Shown: positions 1-8,762, numbered from the stretch's first letter. The stretch: DNA of 64,000 nt from Streptomyces zhihengii (GCF_016919245.1 NZ_JAFEJA010000001.1:1054001-1118000); one strand, 5' to 3'. Translations and numbers: made by a program. The notes: generated from the sequence alone by a model not told the origin.

Positions 1-225
1 GCGTTCATGCGGGTCGTGGAGGCCGTGCGCACCGCGCCCGACCCGGTGGCGCTGCCCGACGGCGCCTGGCGCCCGGAGCCCTTCGGCGACGGGGCACGCC
101 GCGTCGTCGCCGGGGTGGACGCGCTGGTCGCCGCGAGCGCCGAACGCACCGCGCTCTTCTCCGAGCTGGGCGCCGACTGGGCCCGCCCCGCCGCGCTGCG
201 CCAGGTGCAGGGGGCGGGCCGGTGA
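1..225 (+). CDS. Probable Gfo/Idh/MocA-type oxidoreductase, C-terminal fragment
   Basis: The reading frame is open from the first base of the window and ends at the TGA at 223-225, so only the last 74 residues are present. The fragment has no catalytic motif. Its ending (FSELGADWARP region) resembles the C-termini of sugar-type Gfo/Idh/MocA NAD(P)-dependent oxidoreductases. Such genes commonly sit directly before DUF6807 (PmoA) proteins in actinobacteria, as here. The stop overlaps the GTG of the next gene (GTGA), so the two are translationally coupled. The assignment relies mainly on context; that a coding region ends here is clear. Confidence 0.6.
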   Translation, partial: AFMRVVEAVRTAPDPVALPDGAWRPEPFGDGARRVVAGVDALVAASAERTALFSELGADWARPAALRQVQGAGR

Positions 226-1061
226 CGGCGACGACGGTGCTGAGCTGCGCGGGGCGCCCGGTCGCCCACTACGCCACGGCCGCGGTGACCGAACGGCGCT
301 GCTCCCCGCGGCCCGCCCTGCACCCGGTGCGCACCCCGGCGGGGGTCACGGTGACCGAGCTGATGCCCGCGGACCATGTGCACCACCTGGGCGCGGGAGT
401 GGCCGTCCCCGATGTGGCGGGGCACAACTTCTGGGGCGGGCGCACCTTCGTCCGCGACCAGGGCCCCACCGAGCTCGACAACCACGGCGAGCAGCGGCAC
501 GACGGGTTCAAGCTGCACGACCGGGACGGCTTCGTCGAGGAGCTGAGCTGGGTCGCGGACGGGCGGCGGCTGCTGCGGGAGCACCGCACGGTCGCGGTCA
601 CCGCGCTGGGCGAATCGGCCTGGGCGCTGGACCTGACGTTCTCGCTGACGAACACCACCGGCGAGGAGGTGTCGATCGGCTCGCCCGCCACCAACGGGCG
701 GCCGGGCGCCGGGTACGGCGGCTTCTTCTGGCGGGCGCCGAAGGAGGCGACACGGGCCCGGGTGTTCACCGCGGACGCCGAGGGCGAGGAGGCCGTGCAC
801 GGCCGGTGCGCCGACTGGCTGGCGCTGGCGGGCGAGGAGTGGACGCTGGTGTTCGCCGGGGCCACGGCGCGGACCCGGGAGGACCCCTGGTTCGTGCGCA
901 CCGCCGAGTACCCGGGTGTCGGGTCCTCGCTCGCCGCGGACGACCGGCTGCCGGTCACGGCGGGCGGGACGGTGGTGCGCCGGATCGTCACCGTCGTCGC
1001 CGACGGGCGCCTCGACCGCGACGGCGCCGCCGCCCTGGTGCGGAAGGCGGTGACGGCGTGA
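222..1061 (+). CDS. DUF6807 (PmoA-like) family protein
   Basis: A 279-residue cytoplasmic protein with no signal peptide. The His-rich stretch HVHHLG (about residue 50), the NFWGGRTF motif and the HDGFKLHD region are typical of the DUF6807/PmoA family, beta-sandwich proteins named after a methane-oxygenase annotation that is probably misleading. Members usually lie beside Gfo/Idh/MocA oxidoreductases and glycoside hydrolases in sugar-catabolism loci, and the same arrangement occurs here. GTG start 222 overlaps the upstream stop, and its own TGA overlaps the GTG of the GH43 gene. The biochemical role is unknown; a carbohydrate-binding or sugar-modifying role is inferred from neighbours only. 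Confidence 0.75.
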   Translation: MTATTVLSCAGRPVAHYATAAVTERRCSPRPALHPVRTPAGVTVTELMPADHVHHLGAGVAVPDVAGHNFWGGRTFVRDQGPTELDNHGEQRHDGFKLHDRDGFVEELSWVADGRRLLREHRTVAVTALGESAWALDLTFSLTNTTGEEVSIGSPATNGRPGAGYGGFFWRAPKEATRARVFTADAEGEEAVHGRCADWLALAGEEWTLVFAGATARTREDPWFVRTAEYPGVGSSLAADDRLPVTAGGTVVRRIVTVVADGRLDRDGAAALVRKAVTA

Positions 1062-2653
1062 TCAGCGCGGACCTCGGGGACGGCACGTACCGCAATCCGG
1101 TGCTCGCGGCCGACTGGTCGGACCCGGACGTGGTGCGGGTCGGCGACGACTACTACCTGACCGCGTCCAGCTTCGGCCGGGTGCCGGGGCTGCCGCTGCT
1201 GCACTCCACCGACCTGGTCAACTGGACGCTGGTGGGGCACGCGCTGCACCGGCTGGAGCCCGCCGCCGCGTTCTCCGTGCCCCGGCACGACTGCGGGGTG
1301 TGGGCGCCGTCCATCCGGCACCACGACGGCCGCCTGTGGATCTTCTGGGGCGACCCGGACCACGGCATCTGGCAGGTCAACGCGCCCGGGGTGCGCGGCC
1401 CGTGGACACAGCCGCACCTGGTGAAGGCGGGACGCGGACTGATCGACCCGTGTCCGCTGTGGGACGAGGAGTCGGGCGAGGCGTATCTGGTGCACGCCTG
1501 GGCCAAGTCCCGCTCGGGGATCAAGAACCGGCTGACGGGGCACCGGATGCGGCTCGACGGCACCGGTCTCCTCGACGAGGGCACCACCGTCGTGGACGCC
1601 GACCTGATCCCGGGCTGGTTCACCCTGGAGGGCCCGAAGCTGTACCGGCACGACGGCTGGTTCTGGATCCTGGCCCCGGCCGGCGGTGTCACCAACGGCT
1701 GGCAGGGCGCGCTGCGTTCGAAGGACTTCTTCGGCCCCTACGAGGAGCGGATCGTCCTGGAGCAGGGTGCGACCGACGTCAACGGGCCGCACCAGGGCGG
1801 CTGGGTGCGCACCCGGTTCGGCGAGGACTGGTTCCTGCACTTCCAGGAGCGCGGTGCCTACGGCCGGCTGGTGCACCTCCAGCCGATGCAGTGGGGCGAG
1901 GACGGCTGGCCGGTGCTCGGGGACGGCGGGTCGCCGGTGCTGGTGCACCCCAAGCCGGACCTGCCCGCGCGCCCGCCGTCGGCGCCGGCGACCGACGACG
2001 ACTTCCCCGGCGGGCGGTTCGGCCGCCAGTGGCAGTGGACGGCCAACCCGGGCGACGGCTGGACGACGGCCCACGGCGGCGACGGCCTGCGGCTGTCGTG
2101 CCCGCGCTCGGCGGACGCCGGCGACCTGCGGCGGCTGCCGCACGTGCTGACGCAGCGGCTGCCGGCCGTGGACGCGGTGGCCGAGGTCGAGCTGACGCTG
2201 GACAGCGAGGAGCCCGGCGCCCGGGCCGGGTTCGCCGTCCTCGGCGACGCGTACGCGTGGATCGGCCTGGAGCGCGGCGCCGACGGCGTGGCGCGGCTGG
2301 TGCACCGCTTCGCCGAGCCGACCGCGGAGACGGAACGGGACGCCGCCGTGGCGCGGGTCGCACCGGCGGGCCGGGCGCGGCTGCGGATCGAGGTGTCGGC
2401 GGGCGCCCGGTGCCGGTTCTCGGCCGCCGTGCAGCCCGGTCCGGCGGACGCCGGCGGCGGGCCGGCGGAGTCCGAGCCGGCCGGGATCGCGTTCGAGCCG
2501 TCCGGGCCGGTGTTCGCGGCGATGCCGTGGCGCTGGGTCGGCGCCCTGTTCGCCCTGTTCGGCGTGGCACCGGCGCTGCCGGGACAACAAGGTCCCGGTT
2601 ACGCGGGGACGGCCACGTTCACCACCTTCCGACTGCGCCCCGCGGGGCGCTGA
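1058..2653 (+). CDS. Glycoside hydrolase family 43 protein
   Basis: A 531-residue protein. The N-terminal part begins NPVLAADWSDPDVVRVGDDYY, the standard GH43 five-bladed propeller opening with the catalytic-base Asp in DWSDPD. A WAPSIR motif follows near residue 85 and an ILEGPK-like segment (TLEGPKLY) near residue 190. The C-terminal about 200 residues look like the concanavalin-type beta-sandwich found in xylosidase/arabinofuranosidase GH43 enzymes. Start GTG 1058 overlaps the preceding TGA; a longer open frame upstream is in another gene's territory. There is no signal peptide, so it probably acts inside the cell on imported arabino- or xylo-oligosaccharides. Substrate is not readable from sequence, but the pectinolytic neighbours favour pectin side chains. 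Confidence 0.88.
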   Translation: MISADLGDGTYRNPVLAADWSDPDVVRVGDDYYLTASSFGRVPGLPLLHSTDLVNWTLVGHALHRLEPAAAFSVPRHDCGVWAPSIRHHDGRLWIFWGDPDHGIWQVNAPGVRGPWTQPHLVKAGRGLIDPCPLWDEESGEAYLVHAWAKSRSGIKNRLTGHRMRLDGTGLLDEGTTVVDADLIPGWFTLEGPKLYRHDGWFWILAPAGGVTNGWQGALRSKDFFGPYEERIVLEQGATDVNGPHQGGWVRTRFGEDWFLHFQERGAYGRLVHLQPMQWGEDGWPVLGDGGSPVLVHPKPDLPARPPSAPATDDDFPGGRFGRQWQWTANPGDGWTTAHGGDGLRLSCPRSADAGDLRRLPHVLTQRLPAVDAVAEVELTLDSEEPGARAGFAVLGDAYAWIGLERGADGVARLVHRFAEPTAETERDAAVARVAPAGRARLRIEVSAGARCRFSAAVQPGPADAGGGPAESEPAGIAFEPSGPVFAAMPWRWVGALFALFGVAPALPGQQGPGYAGTATFTTFRLRPAGR

Positions 2654-2664
2654 CACACGGACGC

Positions 2665-2678
2665 CGGGAGCGCTCCCG
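2665..2678. promoter_or_regulatory. LacI-type operator palindrome upstream of the sugar-binding lipoprotein gene
   Basis: CGGGAGCGCTCCCG is a perfect 14-bp palindrome in the 114-bp gap between the GH43 and binding-protein genes. It differs from the CebR boxes at 11812 and 12157 only in its outermost base pair. The position, 90 bp upstream of the ATG, fits a repressor site over a promoter. Which LacI-family protein binds is not known; the regulator at 8763-9776 is the nearest candidate. Confidence 0.6.
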
Positions 2679-2767
2679 CAGGACGGCGGGTGCTCCGGCC
2701 CACGGTTTTCCCCCCACCTGATCCCCCCTCACAGAAGTCCGACCGAACGAGAAGAAGAGAGCCGACG

Positions 2768-4108
2768 ATGACCATCTTCACCAGCGGGGCGCGCAGAGCC
2801 GCCTCCGTTCTCGCCCTGACCACCGCCCTCGCGCTGACCGCCACCGCCTGCGGTGACGACGGCAGCGGCGCGGCAGGCGACAAGGGCACCGAGGGATCGG
2901 GCAAGGGAAAGATCACCTTCTGGGACAACAACGGCGGTGTCCGCACCGACGTCTGGAAGGAGATCATCGCGGACTTCGAGAAGGCCAACCCGGAGATCGA
3001 CGTCGAGTACGTGGGCGTCGCCTCCACCGAGGTCCAGTCGAAGTACGACACGGCGATCCAGGGCGGCGGCCTGCCGGACGTCGGCGGTGTGGGCGCGGCG
3101 ATGCTGGCCGGCATCGCGGCGCAGAACGCGCTGGAGCCGCTGGACGAGCGGATCGCGGTGAGCACCCTCAACGGCAAGCTGAACGACGCGATGCTGGACA
3201 GCGTGAAGGCGGCCGGCGGCCAGAGCAAGACGTTCACCGTGCCGACCTCCGCGAGCAACGGCGTGCTGTACTACCGCACCGACCTGTTCGAGGCGGCCGG
3301 TCTGGAGGCGCCCGACACCTGGGCGAAGTTCTACGACTCGGCCGAGAAGCTGACCGACAAGGGCAAGAACCGCTTCGGCTACACCATCCGCGGCGGCGCG
3401 GGCTCCATCGCGCAGGCGCTGGACGCGATGTACGGGCAGAGCGGCATCAAGGACTTCTGGGCGGGCGACCAGACCACGGTCGACGACCCGAAGAACGTGG
3501 CCGCGCTGGAGAAGTACGCCGCGCTGTTCAAGACGAACACCCCGGCCGCCGACGTGAACAACGACTTCACCAAGATGGTCGCGCAGTTCGACAGCGGCGA
3601 GATCGGCATGCTCAACCACAACCTGGGCTCCTACCAGGACCATGTGAAGGCGCTGGGCACCGAGAAGTTCCGGGGCATCCCGCAGCCGGTCGGCGACGAC
3701 GGCAAGCGGGTCCAGGTGTCCAACCCGGTCGACGGCCTGGGCATGTTCAAGACGTCGAAGAACAAGGCGGCGGCCTGGAAGTTCATCGAGTTCGCCGCGT
3801 CCCACGCGTCGAACAGCAAGTGGAACGAGTCCGCCGGCGCGATCCCGTCCCACGTGGACGCGGCGAAGGACCCGTGGCTGGCGAAGGCGGAGCCGACGAA
3901 GCTCGCGGCCGACGCCCTCTTCAGCGGTGACACCACCATCGTGCAGCTCCCGTACTACCTGCCCGACTGGAACGCCATCTCCAAGGCCGACAACGAGCCC
4001 GAGTTCCAGAAGGTGCTGCTCGGCAAGTCGTCCGCGAAGGAGTTCCTCACCGAGCTGGCGAAGCAGCTCAACGAGGCCCAGGCGGAGTGGAAGCAGCAGA
4101 CCAAGTGA
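2768..4108 (+). CDS. Extracellular solute-binding lipoprotein of a sugar ABC transporter
   Basis: A 446-residue family 1 binding protein. The ATG at 2768 follows a purine-rich RBS (AGAAGAGAG) and opens a lipoprotein signal with an Arg pair, a hydrophobic core and the lipobox LTATAC, Cys28 being the predicted lipidated residue. The mature part has the family pattern ITFWDNNGG, then the YRTDLFEAAGL segment. It would capture oligosaccharides released by the secreted enzymes downstream and hand them to an ABC permease. No permease or ATPase gene accompanies it inside the window; partners may lie upstream of base 1 or elsewhere. The stop overlaps the GTG of the acetylesterase. The operator palindrome upstream suggests sugar-responsive repression. 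Confidence 0.9.
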   Translation: MTIFTSGARRAASVLALTTALALTATACGDDGSGAAGDKGTEGSGKGKITFWDNNGGVRTDVWKEIIADFEKANPEIDVEYVGVASTEVQSKYDTAIQGGGLPDVGGVGAAMLAGIAAQNALEPLDERIAVSTLNGKLNDAMLDSVKAAGGQSKTFTVPTSASNGVLYYRTDLFEAAGLEAPDTWAKFYDSAEKLTDKGKNRFGYTIRGGAGSIAQALDAMYGQSGIKDFWAGDQTTVDDPKNVAALEKYAALFKTNTPAADVNNDFTKMVAQFDSGEIGMLNHNLGSYQDHVKALGTEKFRGIPQPVGDDGKRVQVSNPVDGLGMFKTSKNKAAAWKFIEFAASHASNSKWNESAGAIPSHVDAAKDPWLAKAEPTKLAADALFSGDTTIVQLPYYLPDWNAISKADNEPEFQKVLLGKSSAKEFLTELAKQLNEAQAEWKQQTK

Positions 4109-4950
4109 CGGCCGGCCGCCGTCAGGTGGTCGCGGCCGTCGCGGGCCTCGTGCTCGCGCCGGCCGCGGCGGCCCGGACCGCCCACGCGGCCGTCCCCGCT
4201 CCGGCGGGGCACCGGCCCCGCACCCTGTTCGTCGCGGGCGACTCCACCGCCGCCCAGAAGTACGCCGACGCGGCGCCGGAGACGGGCTGGGGCATGGCGC
4301 TCCCGTTCTTCCTCCACCGCACGCTGCGGGTGGCCAACCACGCGGTGAACGGCCGCAGTTCGAAGAGCTTCGCCGACGAGGGCCGGCTCGCGGCCCTGCT
4401 GGAGGCCGTCCGGCCGGGTGATCTGCTGCTGGTGCAGTTCGGTCACAACGACCAGAAGGCCGAGGACCCGTCGCGGTACACCGAGCCCTGGTCGACGTAC
4501 CAGGAGCAGCTCCGGCAGTACATCGCGGGGGCGCGTGAGCGCGGGGCCCGTCCGGTGCTGGCGACCTCCGTGGAGCGCCGCCGCTTCGACGCCGCGGGCA
4601 CCGCCGTCCCCTCGCTCGGGGACTACCCGGCCGCGATGCGGGTGCTGGCCGAGCTGGAGGGCGTCCCGCTGCTGGACGTGCACGCGCTGTCGCTGGCGCT
4701 GTGGCAGGAGCTGGGGCCGGAGCGGACCAAGACGTACTTCAACTGGACGGCCACCGAGCAGGACAACACCCACTTCAACCCGCCGGGCGCCGTCGAGGTG
4801 GCCCGGCTGGTCGCCCGGGAGCTGCTGCGCACCCGGGTGCTGGCGCCGCGCGACCTGCGGCGCCTGGACGACACGATCCCCCCGTCGCACATCACCTGGC
4901 CGCAGGCGCCCGACGCCTCCGCGGCCACCACCGAGAGACCGCACGCATAG
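4105..4950 (+). CDS. Rhamnogalacturonan acetylesterase (CE12, SGNH hydrolase)
   Basis: A 281-residue exported SGNH hydrolase. The GTG at 4105 overlaps the lipoprotein stop (GTGA). The N-terminus has an RR pair and a hydrophobic, Ala-rich stretch ending near AHA at residues 26-28, consistent with Sec or Tat export. Catalytic blocks are visible: GDST (block I, Ser47), the FGHND motif (block III) and DNTHF (block V, Asp and His of the triad). The overall pattern matches rhamnogalacturonan acetylesterases, which deacetylate the pectin backbone so that lyases can cut it. Placement between a sugar-binding protein and a pectate lyase supports this. Confidence 0.88.
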   Translation: MTAGRRQVVAAVAGLVLAPAAAARTAHAAVPAPAGHRPRTLFVAGDSTAAQKYADAAPETGWGMALPFFLHRTLRVANHAVNGRSSKSFADEGRLAALLEAVRPGDLLLVQFGHNDQKAEDPSRYTEPWSTYQEQLRQYIAGARERGARPVLATSVERRRFDAAGTAVPSLGDYPAAMRVLAELEGVPLLDVHALSLALWQELGPERTKTYFNWTATEQDNTHFNPPGAVEVARLVARELLRTRVLAPRDLRRLDDTIPPSHITWPQAPDASAATTERPHA

Positions 4951-4967
4951 AGAAGGCGAGCCGCACC

Positions 4968-6269
4968 ATGCACCACATGAGAGCTCAGGGACGCGTCATG
5001 ACGGCCCTGGTCGGTTCCACCGCACTCGTCCTCGCGGTGACCGGCACCGCGCAGGCCCACCCCGCCCAGCACGGGAAGGACCTGGCCCGCCAGACCCTCC
5101 CCGCGGGCGACGGCTGGGCGTCGGAGGGCACCGGCACCACCGGCGGCGCCGCCGCCGACGCCGAGCACGTGTACACCGTCACCACCTGGGAAGAGTTCCG
5201 CGCCGCGCTCGCCGCCGACCCGGGCGCGCCGCGCGTCATCCGCGTCAAGGGCACCCTCGACGCCACCGCCGCCGGCTGCTCCGCCTTCGAGGCCGAGGGC
5301 TACGACTTCGACCGGTACCTCGCCGACTACGACCCGGCCGTCTGGGGTTACGAGAACACCGTCAGCGGCCCCCAGGAGGACCTGCGCGCCGCCTCCGCGA
5401 AGGCGCAGGCCGAGGCGATCCAGGCGTTCGTGCCCTCGAACACCACCCTCGTGGGCGTGGGCCGCGGCGCCGGGATCACCGGGGCGAGCCTCCAGATCAA
5501 GGGCGTCGACAACGTCATCGTCCGCAACCTCACGCTGGAGGCGCCGCTGGACTGCTTCCCGCAGTGGGACCCGACGGACGGCGAGAGCGGCGCCTGGAAC
5601 TCCGAGTACGACGGTGTGGTCGTCTACGGCTCCACCCATGTGTGGGTCGACCACAACACCTTCACCGACGGCCGCTACCCCGACAGTTCGCTGCCGGAGT
5701 ACTACGGCGAGATCTACCAGCAGCACGACGGCCTGCTCGACATCGTGCGGGGCGCCGACCTCGTCACCGCGTCCTGGAACGTGTTCACCGAGCACGACAA
5801 GACGCTGATGATCGGCAACAGCGACAGCGCCGGCGCCACCGACCGCGGCAAGCTGCGGGTCACCCTCCACCACAACCTCTTCGACAAGGTCGTCGAGCGC
5901 GCCCCCCGCGTCCGCTTCGGCCAGGTCGACACCTACAACAACCACTACGTCGTCGGCGGCCCCTACGTGTACAGCCTCGGCATCGGCGCGGAGTCGCAGC
6001 TCGTCGCCGAGCACAACTCCTTCGCCGTGGACCGGTCGGTGAGCCCCGCGCTGATCCTCAAGAAGTGGAAGGACTCGCCGGTCACCACCGCGAACAACTA
6101 CGTCAACGGCAGGAAGACCGACCTGCTGGCCGTCCACAACGCCGAGATCCCCGAGGAGGCGCTGCGCCCCGACGCCGGCTGGACCCCGGTCCTGCGCCCC
6201 CGCGTCGACCACCCGAACGTCCTGCCGCTCCTGGTCAGGCTGTACGCGGGCGCCGGCCGGCTGCGCTGA
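4968..6269 (+). CDS. Secreted pectate lyase, polysaccharide lyase family 1
   Basis: A 433-residue secreted enzyme that cleaves polygalacturonate by calcium-dependent beta-elimination. The ATG at 4968, 17 nt after the acetylesterase stop, has an AGAAGGCGAG RBS. The signal peptide ends at about TAQA-HP (residue 30). PL1 landmarks are present: VWVDHNTF near residue 226 with calcium-ligand Asp, the TLMIGNSD segment, LHHNLFD, and ERAPRVRFG with the catalytic Arg. A long insert between residues 90 and 150 is typical of this bacterial PL1 subgroup. It belongs to the same operon as the esterases. Confidence 0.92.
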   Translation: MHHMRAQGRVMTALVGSTALVLAVTGTAQAHPAQHGKDLARQTLPAGDGWASEGTGTTGGAAADAEHVYTVTTWEEFRAALAADPGAPRVIRVKGTLDATAAGCSAFEAEGYDFDRYLADYDPAVWGYENTVSGPQEDLRAASAKAQAEAIQAFVPSNTTLVGVGRGAGITGASLQIKGVDNVIVRNLTLEAPLDCFPQWDPTDGESGAWNSEYDGVVVYGSTHVWVDHNTFTDGRYPDSSLPEYYGEIYQQHDGLLDIVRGADLVTASWNVFTEHDKTLMIGNSDSAGATDRGKLRVTLHHNLFDKVVERAPRVRFGQVDTYNNHYVVGGPYVYSLGIGAESQLVAEHNSFAVDRSVSPALILKKWKDSPVTTANNYVNGRKTDLLAVHNAEIPEEALRPDAGWTPVLRPRVDHPNVLPLLVRLYAGAGRLR

Positions 6270-6295
6270 CCGCCCGGGGAAGGGATCACCACACC

Positions 6296-7405
6296 ATGAC
6301 CGCACCCCTCGCCCGCCGCGCCTTCCTCGCGGCGGGCGCCGGGGCCGTGCTCGCCACGGCCTCCCCCGCCGCCCACGCCCGCCCCGGCCGGGGCCCCTTC
6401 GGCCGGTGGGGGTCACCTGCCGCCCGGCTCACACCGACGACGCTCTACGTCCACCCCGCCGGCCGCGGCGACCACACCACCGTGCGGGGCGCCGTCGACG
6501 CCGCCACCGGGGCGGGGTGGACGCTGGTGCTGGCGCCCGGTGTGTACCGGGAGACCGTCCTGGTGCGGGAGGAGCTCACCGGGCTCACCGTGATCGGCGC
6601 GAGCGGCGACCCCCGCGACACCGTGATCGTGTACGACAACGCCGCGGGCACCCCCCGGCCGGACGGCTCGGGCACCTACGGCACCTCGGGCTCGGCCACC
6701 ACAACCGTCCGCGCGGCCGGCTTCACGGCTCTCGCCGTCACCTTCGCCAACGACTGGCTGCGCGCGGACCACCCCGGGATCAGCGGCACCCAGGCGGTGG
6801 CGCTGAAGGTGATGGGCGACCGCTCCGCCTTCCACCGCTGCCGGTTCCTCGGCCATCAGGACACCCTGTACGCCGACTCCCTGTCGGCGTCGGCCGTCGC
6901 CCGGCAGTACTTCTCCCACTGCTACGCCCAGGGGGACGTCGACTTCGTCTTCGGCCGCGCCCGCGCCGTGTTCGAGCACTGCCGCTTCCACACCCTCGCC
7001 CGGGACGTGGACTTCACGCCCAAGGGCATGGTCTTCGCCCCGTCCACCGTACGGGCCAACCCGTACGGCTACCTCGCCGTGCGGTGCCGGGTGACCGGCG
7101 CGGCCGAGGACGGCGCGTACAAGCTCGCCCGCCCCTGGGTGCCGAGTTCGGATCCGACGGCATGGCCGTCGCTCGTGGTCCGCGACACCTGGATCGGTCC
7201 GGGCATCGACGCGGCCCGGCCCTGGACGAACATGAGCGACACCTACCCCTGGCAGGAGCAGCGCTTCGCCGAGTACCGCAACACCGGCCCCGGGGCCCGG
7301 GTCCTCGACCCCGCCGAACGCCCGCGGCTGACGGCCGCCCAGGCCCGCACGGCCACCAGGGAGGTGTACCTGGGCGACTGGACCCCGTGGCGCGAGAGCC
7401 ACTGA
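6296..7405 (+). CDS. Secreted pectinesterase (CE8)
   Basis: A 369-residue pectin methylesterase. The ATG at 6296 opens a Tat-type signal (LARRAFLAAGAG) that ends near AHA-RP. The right-handed beta-helix hallmarks are readable: GHQDTLYA, QGDVDFVFGRA (the two catalytic Asp residues), and KLARPW with the conserved Arg-Pro-Trp. It removes methyl groups from homogalacturonan, producing the substrate for the pectate lyase encoded directly upstream. The gap after the lyase is 26 bp, so it is probably the last gene of the pectin operon; a GC-rich inverted-repeat stretch follows at about 7417-7452. Confidence 0.92.
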   Translation: MTAPLARRAFLAAGAGAVLATASPAAHARPGRGPFGRWGSPAARLTPTTLYVHPAGRGDHTTVRGAVDAATGAGWTLVLAPGVYRETVLVREELTGLTVIGASGDPRDTVIVYDNAAGTPRPDGSGTYGTSGSATTTVRAAGFTALAVTFANDWLRADHPGISGTQAVALKVMGDRSAFHRCRFLGHQDTLYADSLSASAVARQYFSHCYAQGDVDFVFGRARAVFEHCRFHTLARDVDFTPKGMVFAPSTVRANPYGYLAVRCRVTGAAEDGAYKLARPWVPSSDPTAWPSLVVRDTWIGPGIDAARPWTNMSDTYPWQEQRFAEYRNTGPGARVLDPAERPRLTAAQARTATREVYLGDWTPWRESH

Positions 7406-7520
7406 CGGCGGCCCGCGGGCCCGTCCTCTCCCGGACAGCGGGGGCGGGCCCCGGGAGCGCCGCGCCGCCGCCGTCCCGTCGCGCACCCGCCGCGGGGCGG
7501 CGGCGGCGCGTGCACACGTG

Positions 7521-8187
7521 TCAGTCCGCTGATGTGAAGCGGCCGGTCACCGCGACCCCGGTGTCGCCGGAGCGGGCCCACGCGGAGTAGCTGTCGCCGG
7601 ACGCGTCGCGCGCGCCCTCCGCGTGGTTGTACTGGGCGGCGAAGACGTGCTTCCCGGCGGGCACCGTCCGCCCCTCGCGGAGCGTCCAGCGGTACAGCAG
7701 CACGCCGTCCCGCTCCTGGACGCGCACCTCGAAGTCGTCGGCGGGCCGGGTGCCCCAGTGGCCGGTCTGCTCGACGCCGCCGGTCAGCGCCACCCGCAGC
7801 TCCACGGTGAGTTCGGTGAGCGGCTCGCGGGTGGTGAGGCTGAGATTGCCCTGCGCCCAGTAGCGGTTGCTGTGCGGGTCCACGACCGCCGCCGACGACA
7901 GGAAGCCGTCCGCGGCGCGTTCCGGCGCCGGCCGGCGGGGCGGGGCGCGGCGCTCCCCGCGCCGCGGGGGCGTCCGTCAGGGCGGCCACCGCGTAGCCGC
8001 CCACCGCCAGCACGCCCGCCACGGCGGCGGTCGCCGCCACGACCCGCAGCCACGGCGCGGGCGCCGCCCTCGGGCGCCGCGCGGCGGCGGGCTCCGCCAT
8101 GCCGCGCTCCACCCGGGCGAGCATCGCCTCCCGGTCCGGGCGGTGGGAGACCGCCGTCTCCCGCAGCCGCCTGCGCACCTCGTCCAT
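7521..8187 (-). pseudogene. Frameshifted membrane-anchored partner of the ECF sigma factor
   Basis: The reading frame starts at ATG 8187 (overlapping the sigma-factor stop as TGATG) with MDEVRRRLRETAVSHRPD, continues through a charged region and one transmembrane segment (AATAAVAGVLAVGGYAVAA), then drifts into low-complexity Arg/Pro/Ala sequence. The downstream half is in another frame: it is open from a stop at 7977-7979 and gives convincing protein (DGFLSSAAVVDPHSNRYW and onward) to the stop at 7521. The two halves therefore need a single net shift between roughly 7883 and 7976, a stretch with runs of G and C. The layout, cytoplasmic N-terminus, one membrane span and an extracellular domain just after an ECF sigma gene, suggests a sigma-associated regulator. 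It may be a real mutation or a sequencing error in a homopolymer. Confidence 0.7.
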
Positions 8188-8741
8188 CACCTGCCGCCTT
8201 CCGCCACCAGCTCCGGCGCGTCCGCGCTCCCGAGCCGGCGCTGGAGCTCCGCCATGCCCTTGGAGGTCTGGCTCTTGACCGTACCCACGGATATGCCGAG
8301 GGCGAGAGCCGTGTCGCGTTCGGAGAGGTCGAAGGCGTGTCGCAGCACCACGCAGGCCCGCTTGCGGAACGGCAGCGCGCGCAGCGCCTCCTGGACGTCG
8401 ACCACGGCGGACACGTCGGGGTCGTCGACGCGTTCGGAGCGGCGGGAGGAGACGAGCGCGATCCTGCGGCGTTCGCGGACCGCGCTGCGGACCCGGCTGC
8501 GGGCCAGGTTGGCGACGACGCCGCGGGCGTAGGCGTCGGGCCGGTCGGCGGCGCGCACCCGGTCCCAGCGGTGCCACAGGGCCACCATGGCGTCCGCGGC
8601 CAGGTCGTCGGCCGCGTCGGCCTCACCCGTCAGCATCCGCGCGAGGCGCGCCAGTTCGGCGTAGTGCCGTTCGAAGAAGGTGTGGAACTCGGCCCGGGCC
8701 TCGTCGCCCCCGGCCGGTGCCGTCCCGTCGGTCCGTCCCAT
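8187..8741 (-). CDS. ECF RNA polymerase sigma factor, SigE-like family
   Basis: A 184-residue protein with the two-domain ECF layout. Region 2 is at about residues 15-85 (FHTFFERHYAELARLARMLT, then DAMVALWHRWD). Region 4 helix-turn-helix is at about 120-170 (LPFRKRACVVLRHAFDLSE, GISVGTVKSQTSKGM). It directs RNA polymerase to an unknown regulon. It begins 21 bp after the LacI gene and its TGA overlaps the ATG of the frameshifted partner, so the three form one minus-strand operon. No separate anti-sigma gene with a zinc motif is present; the disrupted partner is the only candidate. Confidence 0.92.
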   Translation of the reverse strand: MGRTDGTAPAGGDEARAEFHTFFERHYAELARLARMLTGEADAADDLAADAMVALWHRWDRVRAADRPDAYARGVVANLARSRVRSAVRERRRIALVSSRRSERVDDPDVSAVVDVQEALRALPFRKRACVVLRHAFDLSERDTALALGISVGTVKSQTSKGMAELQRRLGSADAPELVAEGGR

Positions 8742-8762
8742 CGCGTCCGCATCCGTCCGCGG

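Noticed and set aside
269..2656. A 795-residue minus-strand open frame across the DUF6807 and GH43 genes
   Set aside because: It is the antisense shadow of two well-supported genes and is compositionally Arg/Pro/Gly-rich with no domain.
4418..7405. A 995-residue + strand open frame spanning three pectin genes
   Set aside because: Its first two-thirds is out-of-frame shadow; only the pectinesterase part from 6296 is coding.
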